From a bacterium (GTDB lineage Bacteria; Margulisbacteria; Marinamargulisbacteria; SXXA01): 15,220 bases of DNA. Shown piece by piece: positions 1 through 6,917 of this stretch. The first letter of the stretch is position 1. Every line of letters starts with the position of its first letter. The position numbers and the translations under genes were made by a program. The notes beneath the pieces are model-generated. The model had not been told where the DNA came from and did no database searches. It saw only the letters and a list, made by a program, of their open reading frames with translations. The stretch spans positions 1 to 15,220 of the forward strand of contig JAGYJO010000015.1 of the NCBI GenBank assembly GCA_018402095.1, in the 5' to 3' direction.

Positions 1-20
1 CTGGCGTAGGAAACGCTTAC
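1..20. repeat. Right end of GTAA/TTAC inverted-repeat element (cut by window start)
   Basis: The first 20 bases (CTGGCGTAGG then AAACGCTTAC) match the right ends of complete elements at 9062-9122, 12416-12551 and 14796-15115, which end CTGGCGTAGGAA..(G/C)(G/C)TTAC. The left part lies outside the window. If this copy also made an 8-bp target duplication, its left flank should read CCCTAACA, the 8 bases after position 20. Confidence 0.75.
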
Positions 21-81
21 CCCTAACAAAAGCAACGCAATTGAGGTTTAGATCCCCCATGAGCTATACTTGTTACCACAC

Positions 82-1263
82 ATGACATACCACTACGACT
101 CACGCAAAATCAGCCCCGGGGACACCTACATTTGCCTCCCTGGCGGCGAAAAATTCATCGCTGACGCTGAACAGCGTGGCGCAGTTGAAACACTCGCAAT
201 GGACAGAGCCAAACTCGGTGAATTTTCCAATACGCTTTTTGACACCCCGTCTAAAAAAATCCCGCTCATAGGCGTCACGGGAACCAATGGCAAAACGACC
301 GTCACCCACCTCATCTACGCAGGCCTCACAGCTGCCGGTTACAAACCTGCCTTACTCGGCACACTCAACGCACCACTCACCACACCCGAATCTCTCTACA
401 TCAATCAAGCTATGGACGAGCATATCGCCAACGGTGGCACCCACTTCGTCATGGAAGTGTCGTCCCATGCTATTGCACAAAACCGCATTGCAGGCCTGCA
501 CTTCAGCGTCAAAGTGTTGACCAACATCACACAAGACCATCTCGACTATCACAAAACATTCGAAGCGTATCGCGATACAAAATTGGGATTCATGTCCGCT
601 GGAGACACGGTCGCTTGCTACCCTGAAAACTATCAACAACACGACGTCCCATTTCCCGTCCCACTACCAGGCATGTTTAATTATCACAATTTTCAAGCGG
701 CCATCGCAGCACTCAGAGCACTAGACATCCCCGATGCACAATTCATGCCCGGATTGGCCACAGCAACCGCTCCCCCAGGTCGCTTTGAGGCCATCCACGA
801 AGGCCAACCCTTTCTCGTGATTGTCGACTATGCACATACCCCAGACGGGCTCGAAAATGTCCTCAAAGAATCCAAAAGATTGGCCGAAGCTCGTGGCGGA
901 AAAACCCATGTCTTATTCGGCTGTGGTGGCGACAGAGACCGTGGAAAACGACCCAAAATGGCCCAAATTGCGGCTCAGCATGCAGACACCGTCATCATCA
1001 CAGCCGACAACCCCCGAACAGAGTCCCCTTCTCAAATCTTCGGGGATATTTTGACCGGCCTGACGGAAACGAGCACCCCTTATCAGGTCATCGAAGACCG
1101 CAAAGACGCGATCTTTGCACTCATCGAACGTGCAAAAGCTGCAGATGTGCTGTTGATCGCAGGCAAAGGACATGAAACCGTACAAATTTTAGCTGACAGA
1201 ACCTTACCCTTTGACGACAGACATATAGCCAGAGAGGCCATTAACGCACATGGGAAAAAGTAG
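82..1263 (+). CDS. murE: UDP-N-acetylmuramoyl-tripeptide synthetase, meso-DAP-adding (MurE), compact form
   Basis: Cytoplasmic Mur ligase that adds meso-diaminopimelate to UDP-MurNAc-L-Ala-D-Glu using ATP. Numbering from ATG 82 (393 aa): N-terminal motif DSRKISPGD at 6-14, P-loop GTNGKTT at 67-73, then MEVSSHA, TNITQDHLDYH, the lysine after YRDT (probably the carbamylated Lys), LPGMFNYHN, DYAHTPD, GCGGDRDRGKR, and near residue 310 DNPRTESP, whose DNPR signature indicates meso-DAP rather than lysine; GKGHE follows near the end. Family members are usually about 480-500 aa. Here the UDP-binding domain and the centre of the ATPase domain are both shortened, while catalytic motifs are intact. A TTG at 70 is an alternative start. 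I chose ATG 82 because it forms ATGA with a TGA at 83-85, the junction style used elsewhere in this operon. No clear Shine-Dalgarno is visible. The 3' end overlaps a small ORF by 14 bp. Confidence 0.93.
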   Translation: MTYHYDSRKISPGDTYICLPGGEKFIADAEQRGAVETLAMDRAKLGEFSNTLFDTPSKKIPLIGVTGTNGKTTVTHLIYAGLTAAGYKPALLGTLNAPLTTPESLYINQAMDEHIANGGTHFVMEVSSHAIAQNRIAGLHFSVKVLTNITQDHLDYHKTFEAYRDTKLGFMSAGDTVACYPENYQQHDVPFPVPLPGMFNYHNFQAAIAALRALDIPDAQFMPGLATATAPPGRFEAIHEGQPFLVIVDYAHTPDGLENVLKESKRLAEARGGKTHVLFGCGGDRDRGKRPKMAQIAAQHADTVIITADNPRTESPSQIFGDILTGLTETSTPYQVIEDRKDAIFALIERAKAADVLLIAGKGHETVQILADRTLPFDDRHIAREAINAHGKK

Positions 1264-1432
1264 TTCGTTCCCCACACCGTGGTTGAACACATCCAAAAAC
1301 AAAAACGGTTCCGCAAACAACAAAAAAGGCAGCAACCCCAACATCCCCAAGAAAATGCCCAGCTGGAATCCGCCGAAAAAAGAAACACCCACTCCCGAAA
1401 AAGAAAACGAAACGCCCCATGAGAAACATTAG
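1250..1432 (+). CDS. Small basic Lys/Pro/Asn-rich protein between murE and murF
   Basis: A 60-aa ORF I do not recognise. It fills the whole gap between two mur genes: its ATG lies 14 bp inside the murE end and its TAG (1430-1432) lies 14 bp inside murF. Without it, this tightly packed operon would have an isolated 155-bp gap. The protein is very hydrophilic, with many Lys, Pro, Asn, Ser and Glu, a WNPPKKE segment near residue 40, no membrane segment and no signal peptide. It is probably disordered. Overlap at both ends suggests translational coupling from murE through to murF. Its low complexity means chance openness cannot be excluded, so I hold it at moderate confidence and assign no function. 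Confidence 0.55.
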   Translation: MGKSSSFPTPWLNTSKNKNGSANNKKGSNPNIPKKMPSWNPPKKETPTPEKENETPHEKH

Positions 1433-2549
1433 TATCGATAGTCGCACACTGGAACCAGGGGATATTTTTATTCCCGTCAAAGGCCCAAACTACGACGGAC
1501 ATGACTTCATCCCTGAGGCCATCAAAAAAGGTGCCCAAATACTAGACGTCGACATCCCAACCCATGCCAAACGCTACCGCAAAAAACTCAACTGCCACGT
1601 CATAGGCATCACCGGGTCTGCAGGAAAAACAACGACAAAAGACCTGCTCTATAGTGTGTTGTCCCAACGCTACACCGTCGTCAAAACATTGGAGAACCAA
1701 AACAACGAACTCGGTGCCCCACTGACTGTTCTACGCGCTGACGATAGCACCGACATCCTCATCGTCGAAATGGGCATGCGTGGGCTCGGCGAAATACACC
1801 ACATGGCCCAAATCGTCCGCCCTACCCATGCCATCATCACCAATATCGGCATGACCCATATCGAACGACTAGAAACACAACGCAATATCGCCGTGGCCAA
1901 AGCGGAGATACTGGTGGCAAAGCTCCCTTGGGAACGCAAACACAGACATGCATTTTTGAACTACAAAACACCTCACTACGACTTACTTCTCAAAAAAGCC
2001 AAAGCGCGAAAATTCCAAATACTGCCCTTCGGCGGCGAAGACAGACCCGAACAAAACATTTCACTCTGCTTCACCGTTGGCCGTCACTTTGGCCTTAGCG
2101 ACGACGAAATCCACAAGGGCATTAGCAGCTACAAAGGGTCCGCGCATCGCATGGTAAGACACCACCTTCGTGGCGCCATGATATTGGACGATAGCTACAA
2201 CGCAAACCCTGATGGTGTCGCCTACGCATTGGAAAGCCTCAAGCGCTACAAAGGCCGCAAAATTTTGGTTCTCGGAGATATGCGTGAACTAGGCATCCAT
2301 AGCAAAGCTGCTCATGACGCCATCATCCCACAAGCCATCGATGCCGATGTCTCCGCCCTTTTTTGCATCGGAGATGAAACAGCCCATATGGAAAGCGACG
2401 AACTTTCTATTTCACACTTCAAGACACAAGCATCGCTGAACAGCGCACTCAAAGATGAGATCAAAGAAGGTGATGTTGTTTTGATCAAAGGATCCAGAGG
2501 CATGAAACTAGACGAAACCGTTCAGTACCTCTGCACAGCACGGGCATGA
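1419..2549 (+). CDS. murF: UDP-N-acetylmuramoyl-tripeptide--D-alanyl-D-alanine ligase (MurF)
   Basis: Adds D-Ala-D-Ala to UDP-MurNAc-tripeptide with ATP in the cytoplasm, the last step before MraY. The protein is 376 aa, against about 450 usual. Seen in order: SIDSRTLEPGDIFIPVKG (5-22) and DGHDFIPEAIKKGA of the UDP-binding domain; P-loop GSAGKTTT at 66-73; ENQNNELGAPLTVL, typical of MurF; EMGMRGLGEI; TNIGMTHIERL; the AKAEIL lysine region; then a shortened centre, AHRM, and DDSYNANPDG, the MurF C-terminal-domain signature; LGDMRELG; and VLIKGSRGMKLDE near the end. The linker region after the P-loop domain is short, as in MurE. The start overlaps the preceding small ORF by 14 bp. The stop overlaps the mraY start as ATGA (2546-2549), which indicates translational coupling. 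Confidence 0.95.
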   Translation: MRNISIDSRTLEPGDIFIPVKGPNYDGHDFIPEAIKKGAQILDVDIPTHAKRYRKKLNCHVIGITGSAGKTTTKDLLYSVLSQRYTVVKTLENQNNELGAPLTVLRADDSTDILIVEMGMRGLGEIHHMAQIVRPTHAIITNIGMTHIERLETQRNIAVAKAEILVAKLPWERKHRHAFLNYKTPHYDLLLKKAKARKFQILPFGGEDRPEQNISLCFTVGRHFGLSDDEIHKGISSYKGSAHRMVRHHLRGAMILDDSYNANPDGVAYALESLKRYKGRKILVLGDMRELGIHSKAAHDAIIPQAIDADVSALFCIGDETAHMESDELSISHFKTQASLNSALKDEIKEGDVVLIKGSRGMKLDETVQYLCTARA

Positions 2550-3403
2550 TACAGACACTGGGAGTGATTTTCGCGATAGCCCTACCTGTCATATTTGGCA
2601 GCATTGCACTGTTGCGAAAACTCAAAGGCCTACAACAAATCTATACACTGAGTCCCTCTGCACACCAAAAAAAAGCAGGCACCGTTTCTTTTGGCGGCAT
2701 CTCTATTCTGGGCATGAGCTGGATCGGGGCTGGCATCGCAGGACTCATCACAAACCCATCCGTTCTATTTTTATTGATTGGCATGACCCTCTTTGGGATC
2801 ATCGGATTTGCAGATGACCTCATTTCAGTCCTCAACAAAGCAAACAAAGGGCTCACCGCTCGCCAAAAATTAGCCCTCCAAGCACTTGCTTGTATGGGAC
2901 TCCTTGGACTTGGACATATCTTCGATGTCACAACGCCTTGGACACTCTGGCCTCTCTATATTTTCATCGGGACAGGCACCACCAATGCAACAAACCTCAC
3001 CGACGGACTGGATGGCCTACTCTCCGGATTGAGCATTTTGACACTCATTGGCTTTGCCGTCGCCTGCGCCAGCAACCCACCCGTGCAACTCTTTTGTCTG
3101 ATCGTCATCACGGTCCTCTTGGCTTTTTTGGTATTCAACAGAAACCCGGCCCAGATCTTCATGGGGGACACAGGATCTCTAGCACTGGGCGGCTTGTTTT
3201 TCAGCCTCTCCGTCTACCTCAATGATCCGTGGATACTGATTCCCCTAGGGGCCGTGTATATCCTAGAAACACTATCCGTCGTCATACAGGTTTTTTGGTT
3301 CAAACGTACCGGCAAACGCATTTTCAAAATGAGCCCGCTACACCATCATTTTGAGCTCAGTGGCTTTTCAGAAAAAACCGTTGTCACCTCTTTTGGGGGT
3401 TAG
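2546..3403 (+). pseudogene. mraY: Phospho-MurNAc-pentapeptide transferase (MraY), frameshifted at the last helix
   Basis: Inner-membrane enzyme that transfers phospho-MurNAc-pentapeptide to undecaprenyl phosphate to give lipid I. Seen: SAHQKKAGTVSFGG (38-51), GFADD (87-91, with the conserved Asp pair), NATNLTDGLDGL (147-158), NRNPAQIFMGDTGS (198-211) and the cytoplasmic histidine loop SPLHHHFELSGFSEKTVV (263-280). The frame stops at TAG 3401-3403 after TSFGG, where the family continues as one more transmembrane helix. Dropping one base of the G run at 3395-3399 gives VRVGCLLIFLSLK and then TGA at 3438-3440: a hydrophobic helix ending in Lys, as in the E. coli protein, and an ATGA overlap with the murD ATG at 3437. 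The intact gene would be 2546-3440, about 297 aa. The gene is probably essential, so an assembly error or recoding is likelier than true loss. I mark it as broken because of the frame, not because I doubt its identity. Confidence 0.85.
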
Positions 3404-3436
3404 AGTTGGTTGTCTCCTGATATTTCTGAGTCTAAA

Positions 3437-4672
3437 ATGATCCTATCAGAGACCTCAAAAATTGGCATTTTAGGAACCGGCATGACAGCCAAGGCGGTGA
3501 CCCAAAAAGCGATAGATCTGGGACTCCTGATTGTCACACCAGAAGAGGCCGATATCGTCATCGCAAGCCCCGGCATTCCTCCCAAAAGCTTCCCTTCGGT
3601 GACCTGCGAGATCATCTCCGAAATCGAATTCGCGTATCGCTACCTCATCTCAGAACAACGCCCCCCCTCCATCATCGGCATCACCGGCACCAACGGAAAG
3701 TCCACCGTCACCGCCATGATCGCACATATTTTGGACTGCCCTATGGCGGGAAATATTGGCATCCCCCTCATCCAATATGTCGCAACGCCCGACACAAAAA
3801 CATCCCGACCCGAACAAATCGTGGTCGAACTCAGCAGCTACCAGCTAGAAACCTGCAACACGTTACGTCCACATGTCGCCGTGGTGCTAGGACTCACACC
3901 CGACCACATCGACAGGCACCCAACAATGGAGAGTTACGCAGCCGCCAAACAACGCCTGATCGCCACACAAACACCCGACGACGTGGTGATTTACGATGCC
4001 ACAAATACATGGAGTCGCCATATTGCAGAACAAAGCCGCGCCCAAAAGCAGCCCATCTCAGAAACATCCACACTGTATCACGACATCATCGCACTCACAC
4101 AAACGCAAACCTGCCTCGGCCTCATCGGCAAACACAACCACCTCAATGCCCTTTCTGCCGGTCTGGTTGCCAGAGCTTATGGCGTTTCGGACGCACATAT
4201 TTTGGAAAAGCTTAGTAGCTACCAAGCCCTCCCCCACCGCATCGAATGGGTAGGCACCCTCAATGGCTGTCGTGTATTTAACGATTCCAAAGCCACCAAC
4301 CCCGAATCCACGGACGTTGCACTCGCCGCTTTTGAGGCCCCCATGCATGTCATCTTGGGCGGCAAAGACAAAGGTCTTAATTTGGAAGAATTTGCCAGAC
4401 GTGTCGCTGAAAAAGCCGCATCTATTACGGTATTTGGTGAAATTGCGGATCGCCTTGTATCGGTGTTACGGACAGTGAAACACCCGTTGCCCCCGTTGGC
4501 ACAAACGGTGACCCTCGCAGAAGCACTCACCCAAGCCCTGTCTGTTTCAAAGCCCGACGATGTGATTCTTTTCTCACCCGCTTGCTCTAGCTTTGATCAG
4601 TTTCAAAGCTTTGAGCACCGAGGCGATGTGTTTCGGGATATGGTCCAGGAGCGGATGAATGATGTCTCGTAA
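3437..4672 (+). CDS. murD: UDP-N-acetylmuramoylalanine--D-glutamate ligase (MurD)
   Basis: Adds D-glutamate to UDP-MurNAc-L-Ala using ATP in the cytoplasm. Numbering from ATG 3437 (411 aa): an N-terminal Rossmann-like segment KIGILGTGMTAKA (8-20) and IVIASPGIPP (40-49), P-loop GTNGKST at 84-90, GNIGIPL, VELSSYQLET, LGLTPDHIDRHPTMESYAAAK with the MurD-type DHxDRH and lysine, GKHNHLNALSA, LPHRIEW, FNDSKATNPEST, GGKDKGLN and LFSPACSSFDQFQSFEHRGD near the end. This motif set is specific to MurD. TTG 3410 would extend it by 9 residues. I chose ATG 3437 because it places the glycine-rich strand where the family has it and because it makes ATGA with the stop of frame-corrected mraY. No strong Shine-Dalgarno precedes either start, which fits coupled translation. 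Confidence 0.94.
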   Translation: MILSETSKIGILGTGMTAKAVTQKAIDLGLLIVTPEEADIVIASPGIPPKSFPSVTCEIISEIEFAYRYLISEQRPPSIIGITGTNGKSTVTAMIAHILDCPMAGNIGIPLIQYVATPDTKTSRPEQIVVELSSYQLETCNTLRPHVAVVLGLTPDHIDRHPTMESYAAAKQRLIATQTPDDVVIYDATNTWSRHIAEQSRAQKQPISETSTLYHDIIALTQTQTCLGLIGKHNHLNALSAGLVARAYGVSDAHILEKLSSYQALPHRIEWVGTLNGCRVFNDSKATNPESTDVALAAFEAPMHVILGGKDKGLNLEEFARRVAEKAASITVFGEIADRLVSVLRTVKHPLPPLAQTVTLAEALTQALSVSKPDDVILFSPACSSFDQFQSFEHRGDVFRDMVQERMNDVS

Positions 4673-4700
4673 TATACTCCGAAAAATGCCCATACACATG

Positions 4701-4857
4701 CCCACCCCCTACCCCCTCCCAGGAGGGGCGTACTGTTCTAAAAGGATTCGCAGCTTCGCTGCTCATCCTTTTGATCCTGGGAGTCTGAGGGCAAGCTCCG
4801 CAGGAGCGCGCCCTCAGAAAATAGTTCACCCCCTCCTGGGAGGGGGCAGGGGGAGGG
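4701..4857. repeat. G/C-rich inverted-repeat element between murD and ftsW
   Basis: About 157 bp bounded by imperfect inverted repeats of roughly 38 nt. The left arm reads CCCCCTCCCAGGAGGGG and then GTACT. The right arm, reverse-complemented, reads CCCCCTCCCAGGAGGGGG and then GAACT. Inside are two nested hairpins: AAAAGGAT/ATCCTTTT (4740-4747 with 4765-4772), enclosing CAGC/GCTG; and CTGAGGGC/GCCCTCAG (4785-4792 with 4810-4817), enclosing CTCC/GGAG. It has no open frame that looks functional and no transposase, so it looks like a MITE-like repeat. No clear target duplication was found. It is unrelated to the GTAA/TTAC family. Its right edge supplies the GGGAGGG that precedes the ftsW start. 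Confidence 0.75.
4852..4857 (+). promoter_or_regulatory. Ribosome binding site of ftsW supplied by the repeat
   Basis: GGAGGG at 4852-4857 stands 9 bases before the ATG at 4867 and is the only plausible Shine-Dalgarno for ftsW. It lies in the outermost inverted repeat of the 4701-4857 element, so the element appears to set ftsW translation initiation. Confidence 0.5.
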
Positions 4858-4866
4858 CCCTTCCCC

Positions 4867-5982
4867 ATGCGTAAAAAACCAGACACCCTTCTCCTTGGCG
4901 TCACCTTTGGGTTGGTCTTTATTGGGATGCTCATGATTCTGAGCTCCAGCAGTTACGTCGGCTACGCCAACTACGCCGATAGCTACTACTTCATCAAAAA
5001 GCACAGTATCTATCTCCTCTTAGGGTTGGTCGCGATGACCGTCGGATGGCGCATTCCCTATGCCAAATACCAACAATTCCTCATGCCTGGATTTGTCGGA
5101 TCTTTGATCTTGGTCATTCTCACACTCATCCCAGGCGTCGGGGTCAAAACATTGGGGGCTTCACGCTGGCTACAGCTGGGCCCCATCACCATTCAACCTG
5201 TAGAAATGATGAAATTTGCGATATTTGTCTATATTGCCCATTTCTTACATACCAAGAAAGACCAGATCGGCAGCCTCACAAAAGGACTCCTCCCACTTTT
5301 CACCGTGCTACTCGTCCCTATGCTACTCATCGCAAAACAACCCGATTTGGGAAATGACATTCTCATCTTTGTTGTCACGATGTGTCTGATCTTTGTCAGC
5401 GGGGCACGCATCAAACACCTCGCCAGCATGGCCATCGCAGGTATATCCGCCGTTTCTCTTTCTGTGCTGATTCACCCTTACCAGCTACAACGTATCAAAA
5501 CGTTTCTAGATCCCTTTGCTGATCCCCTTGGCAAAAGTTATCACATCATCCAATCCTTTATAGCCATTGGTTCTGGTGGTATTTTTGGGGCCGGACTGGG
5601 ACAGAGCAAGCTCAAATATCACTATTTACCCTTACAATATTCAGACTTCATTTTCTCCATTCTTTGCGAAGAAGGCGGCTTAATCTTGGCGTGTATTGTA
5701 CTCACCCTCATCGGATTACTCTTACGACAAGGCTTACGTATCGCCAAAAATGCACCCGATGATTTTGGGCGCTATTTGGCCACAGGACTGACCTTGCAAT
5801 TGGCCCTACAATCCCTCATCAACATCGCCGTTGTCACCGGTGTATTTCCGACAAAAGGGATTCCACTTGCCTTCATTAGTTTTGGCGGCACATCTTTGGT
5901 CATGGGCCTCTTCTATGTCGGGGTATTAATCAATATCGGAATGGGTCAACCCGAATCCAACAGCACAAAAAAGGCAGCATGA
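4867..5982 (+). CDS. ftsW: Septal peptidoglycan glycosyltransferase / lipid II polymerase FtsW (SEDS family)
   Basis: Integral membrane SEDS protein, 371 aa, with about ten hydrophobic segments. It polymerises lipid II at the division site with a partner penicillin-binding protein. Seen: GASRWLQLGPITIQPVEMMK (97-116), the family's R-W-I/L..Q-PSE-L-K block with Val for Ser; KQPDLGNDI (157-165); SYHIIQSFIAIGSGGIFGAGLGQSKLKYHYLP (224-255); YSDFIFSILCEEGG (258-271), containing Asp260, the position of the essential SEDS aspartate; and FPTKGIPLAFISFGGTSL near the end. FtsW is preferred over RodA because of the mur-cluster position and the SYQ..QSLIAIGSGG-like loop. The N terminus is very short, and an earlier start region (ATG 4659/4662, overlapping murD) is separated from it by the repeat. 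The stop overlaps the next start as ATGA (5979-5982). Confidence 0.92.
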   Translation: MRKKPDTLLLGVTFGLVFIGMLMILSSSSYVGYANYADSYYFIKKHSIYLLLGLVAMTVGWRIPYAKYQQFLMPGFVGSLILVILTLIPGVGVKTLGASRWLQLGPITIQPVEMMKFAIFVYIAHFLHTKKDQIGSLTKGLLPLFTVLLVPMLLIAKQPDLGNDILIFVVTMCLIFVSGARIKHLASMAIAGISAVSLSVLIHPYQLQRIKTFLDPFADPLGKSYHIIQSFIAIGSGGIFGAGLGQSKLKYHYLPLQYSDFIFSILCEEGGLILACIVLTLIGLLLRQGLRIAKNAPDDFGRYLATGLTLQLALQSLINIAVVTGVFPTKGIPLAFISFGGTSLVMGLFYVGVLINIGMGQPESNSTKKAA

Positions 5983-6905
5983 CCGAGCCCATCTACATCG
6001 ATTCCCACGACATTGCGCCCGCCATCACAAGACTCCGCCATCTTCAGACAGACTTCTTAGCCGACGACCCCTTCGACATGATCAGCTCACTCAGCATGCT
6101 CTATATGACCCCCAGCACACAGATATCGACAAAAACCCACTATTTCAACTGCTTCGGCGTGAACCGCAGATTCATTTCTTTCCTCAAAAAGCATGGCATT
6201 CATGCCATGCTTGCCATCGAAGAATCTTTTGAACCAGAGACAACAGACCATGCCCATGCAGTCTGTGTTATTCCCTACCACAACCACATCGACCAAGGCA
6301 TCTTGGTGATCAATACCGGGTTGTATGACAACGTCTACACCGTCACCCAAAACACACCCCGAACCGTCACAGAAAAAACAACAGATGGCACCCAAATCAC
6401 AACAGAAACCACCTATGCAGCCGACACCCAAACAATACACGCATACACGATCACTCAGACGTATAACGCAAAAAAACCAACCTACTCCGAACCACGAAAA
6501 ATACAACTAGGCAGCACACTAAACCTCCCGAAAATAGAAGAAACCACAGCCCTATGGCTATATCAAAACACGCCCCCCATGGGCCGCATTGATTATGACG
6601 CGTTGGGCAACAAATGGGTGACACTCATCACCTATGACAAAAACATGTTTTGGATCACGCTGCGTCACTTTCCAGAAGATGAGAAGATCGAAGCCAAACT
6701 ATCAGAATCACACTTCAATTGCGCAAAAACACGCGCGAAGCATCCAGATTTCTTTGATCGGTACGGACACCTAACCACTACCGCAGAAGATGCCTTTGGC
6801 AAACCATCACAAGACTTTTTGGACTTTGTGAACAAGGGGATTGCGGCATGGCGCCATCGACTATCCCAAGATGTTCAATGGTTCGGAACTTTCGACCCAC
6901 ACTAG
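5979..6905 (+). CDS. Uncharacterised protein with NAT/transglutaminase-like Cys-His core
   Basis: A 308-aa soluble protein with no signal peptide or membrane helix, coupled to ftsW by ATGA. I recognise no exact family. Residues 54-115 look like the papain-like core shared by arylamine N-acetyltransferases and transglutaminases: NCFGVNRRFISFLKKHGI (57-74) puts Cys58 at the start of a helix ending in a small loop, as in the CFxxN...L...G pattern of NATs; DHAHAV (90-95) gives His91 or His93; then GILVINTGLYD (107-117) matches the strand where the third catalytic residue (Asp/Asn) sits, here Asn112. The middle (about 120-180) is Thr-rich beta-strand-like sequence. The C-terminal third has no recognised motif. 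The fold assignment is inference from motif spacing only; the substrate is unknown. Position at the end of the mur-ftsW operon hints at a cell-envelope role but does not prove it. A perfect 11-bp inverted repeat lies inside the gene at 6189-6212. Confidence 0.85.
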   Translation: MTEPIYIDSHDIAPAITRLRHLQTDFLADDPFDMISSLSMLYMTPSTQISTKTHYFNCFGVNRRFISFLKKHGIHAMLAIEESFEPETTDHAHAVCVIPYHNHIDQGILVINTGLYDNVYTVTQNTPRTVTEKTTDGTQITTETTYAADTQTIHAYTITQTYNAKKPTYSEPRKIQLGSTLNLPKIEETTALWLYQNTPPMGRIDYDALGNKWVTLITYDKNMFWITLRHFPEDEKIEAKLSESHFNCAKTRAKHPDFFDRYGHLTTTAEDAFGKPSQDFLDFVNKGIAAWRHRLSQDVQWFGTFDPH

Positions 6906-6917
6906 CGACAGCTCAGA

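Noticed and set aside
1083..1538. 151-aa minus-strand ORF across murE/murF
   Set aside because: Shadow of the + strand genes; composition is odd (Phe/Cys/Trp-rich) and no start signal is seen.
4659..4874. 71-aa + ORF through the repeat as a stand-alone gene
   Set aside because: Most of it is the inverted-repeat element; only its first ~13 codons may be a relic of an ftsW start.
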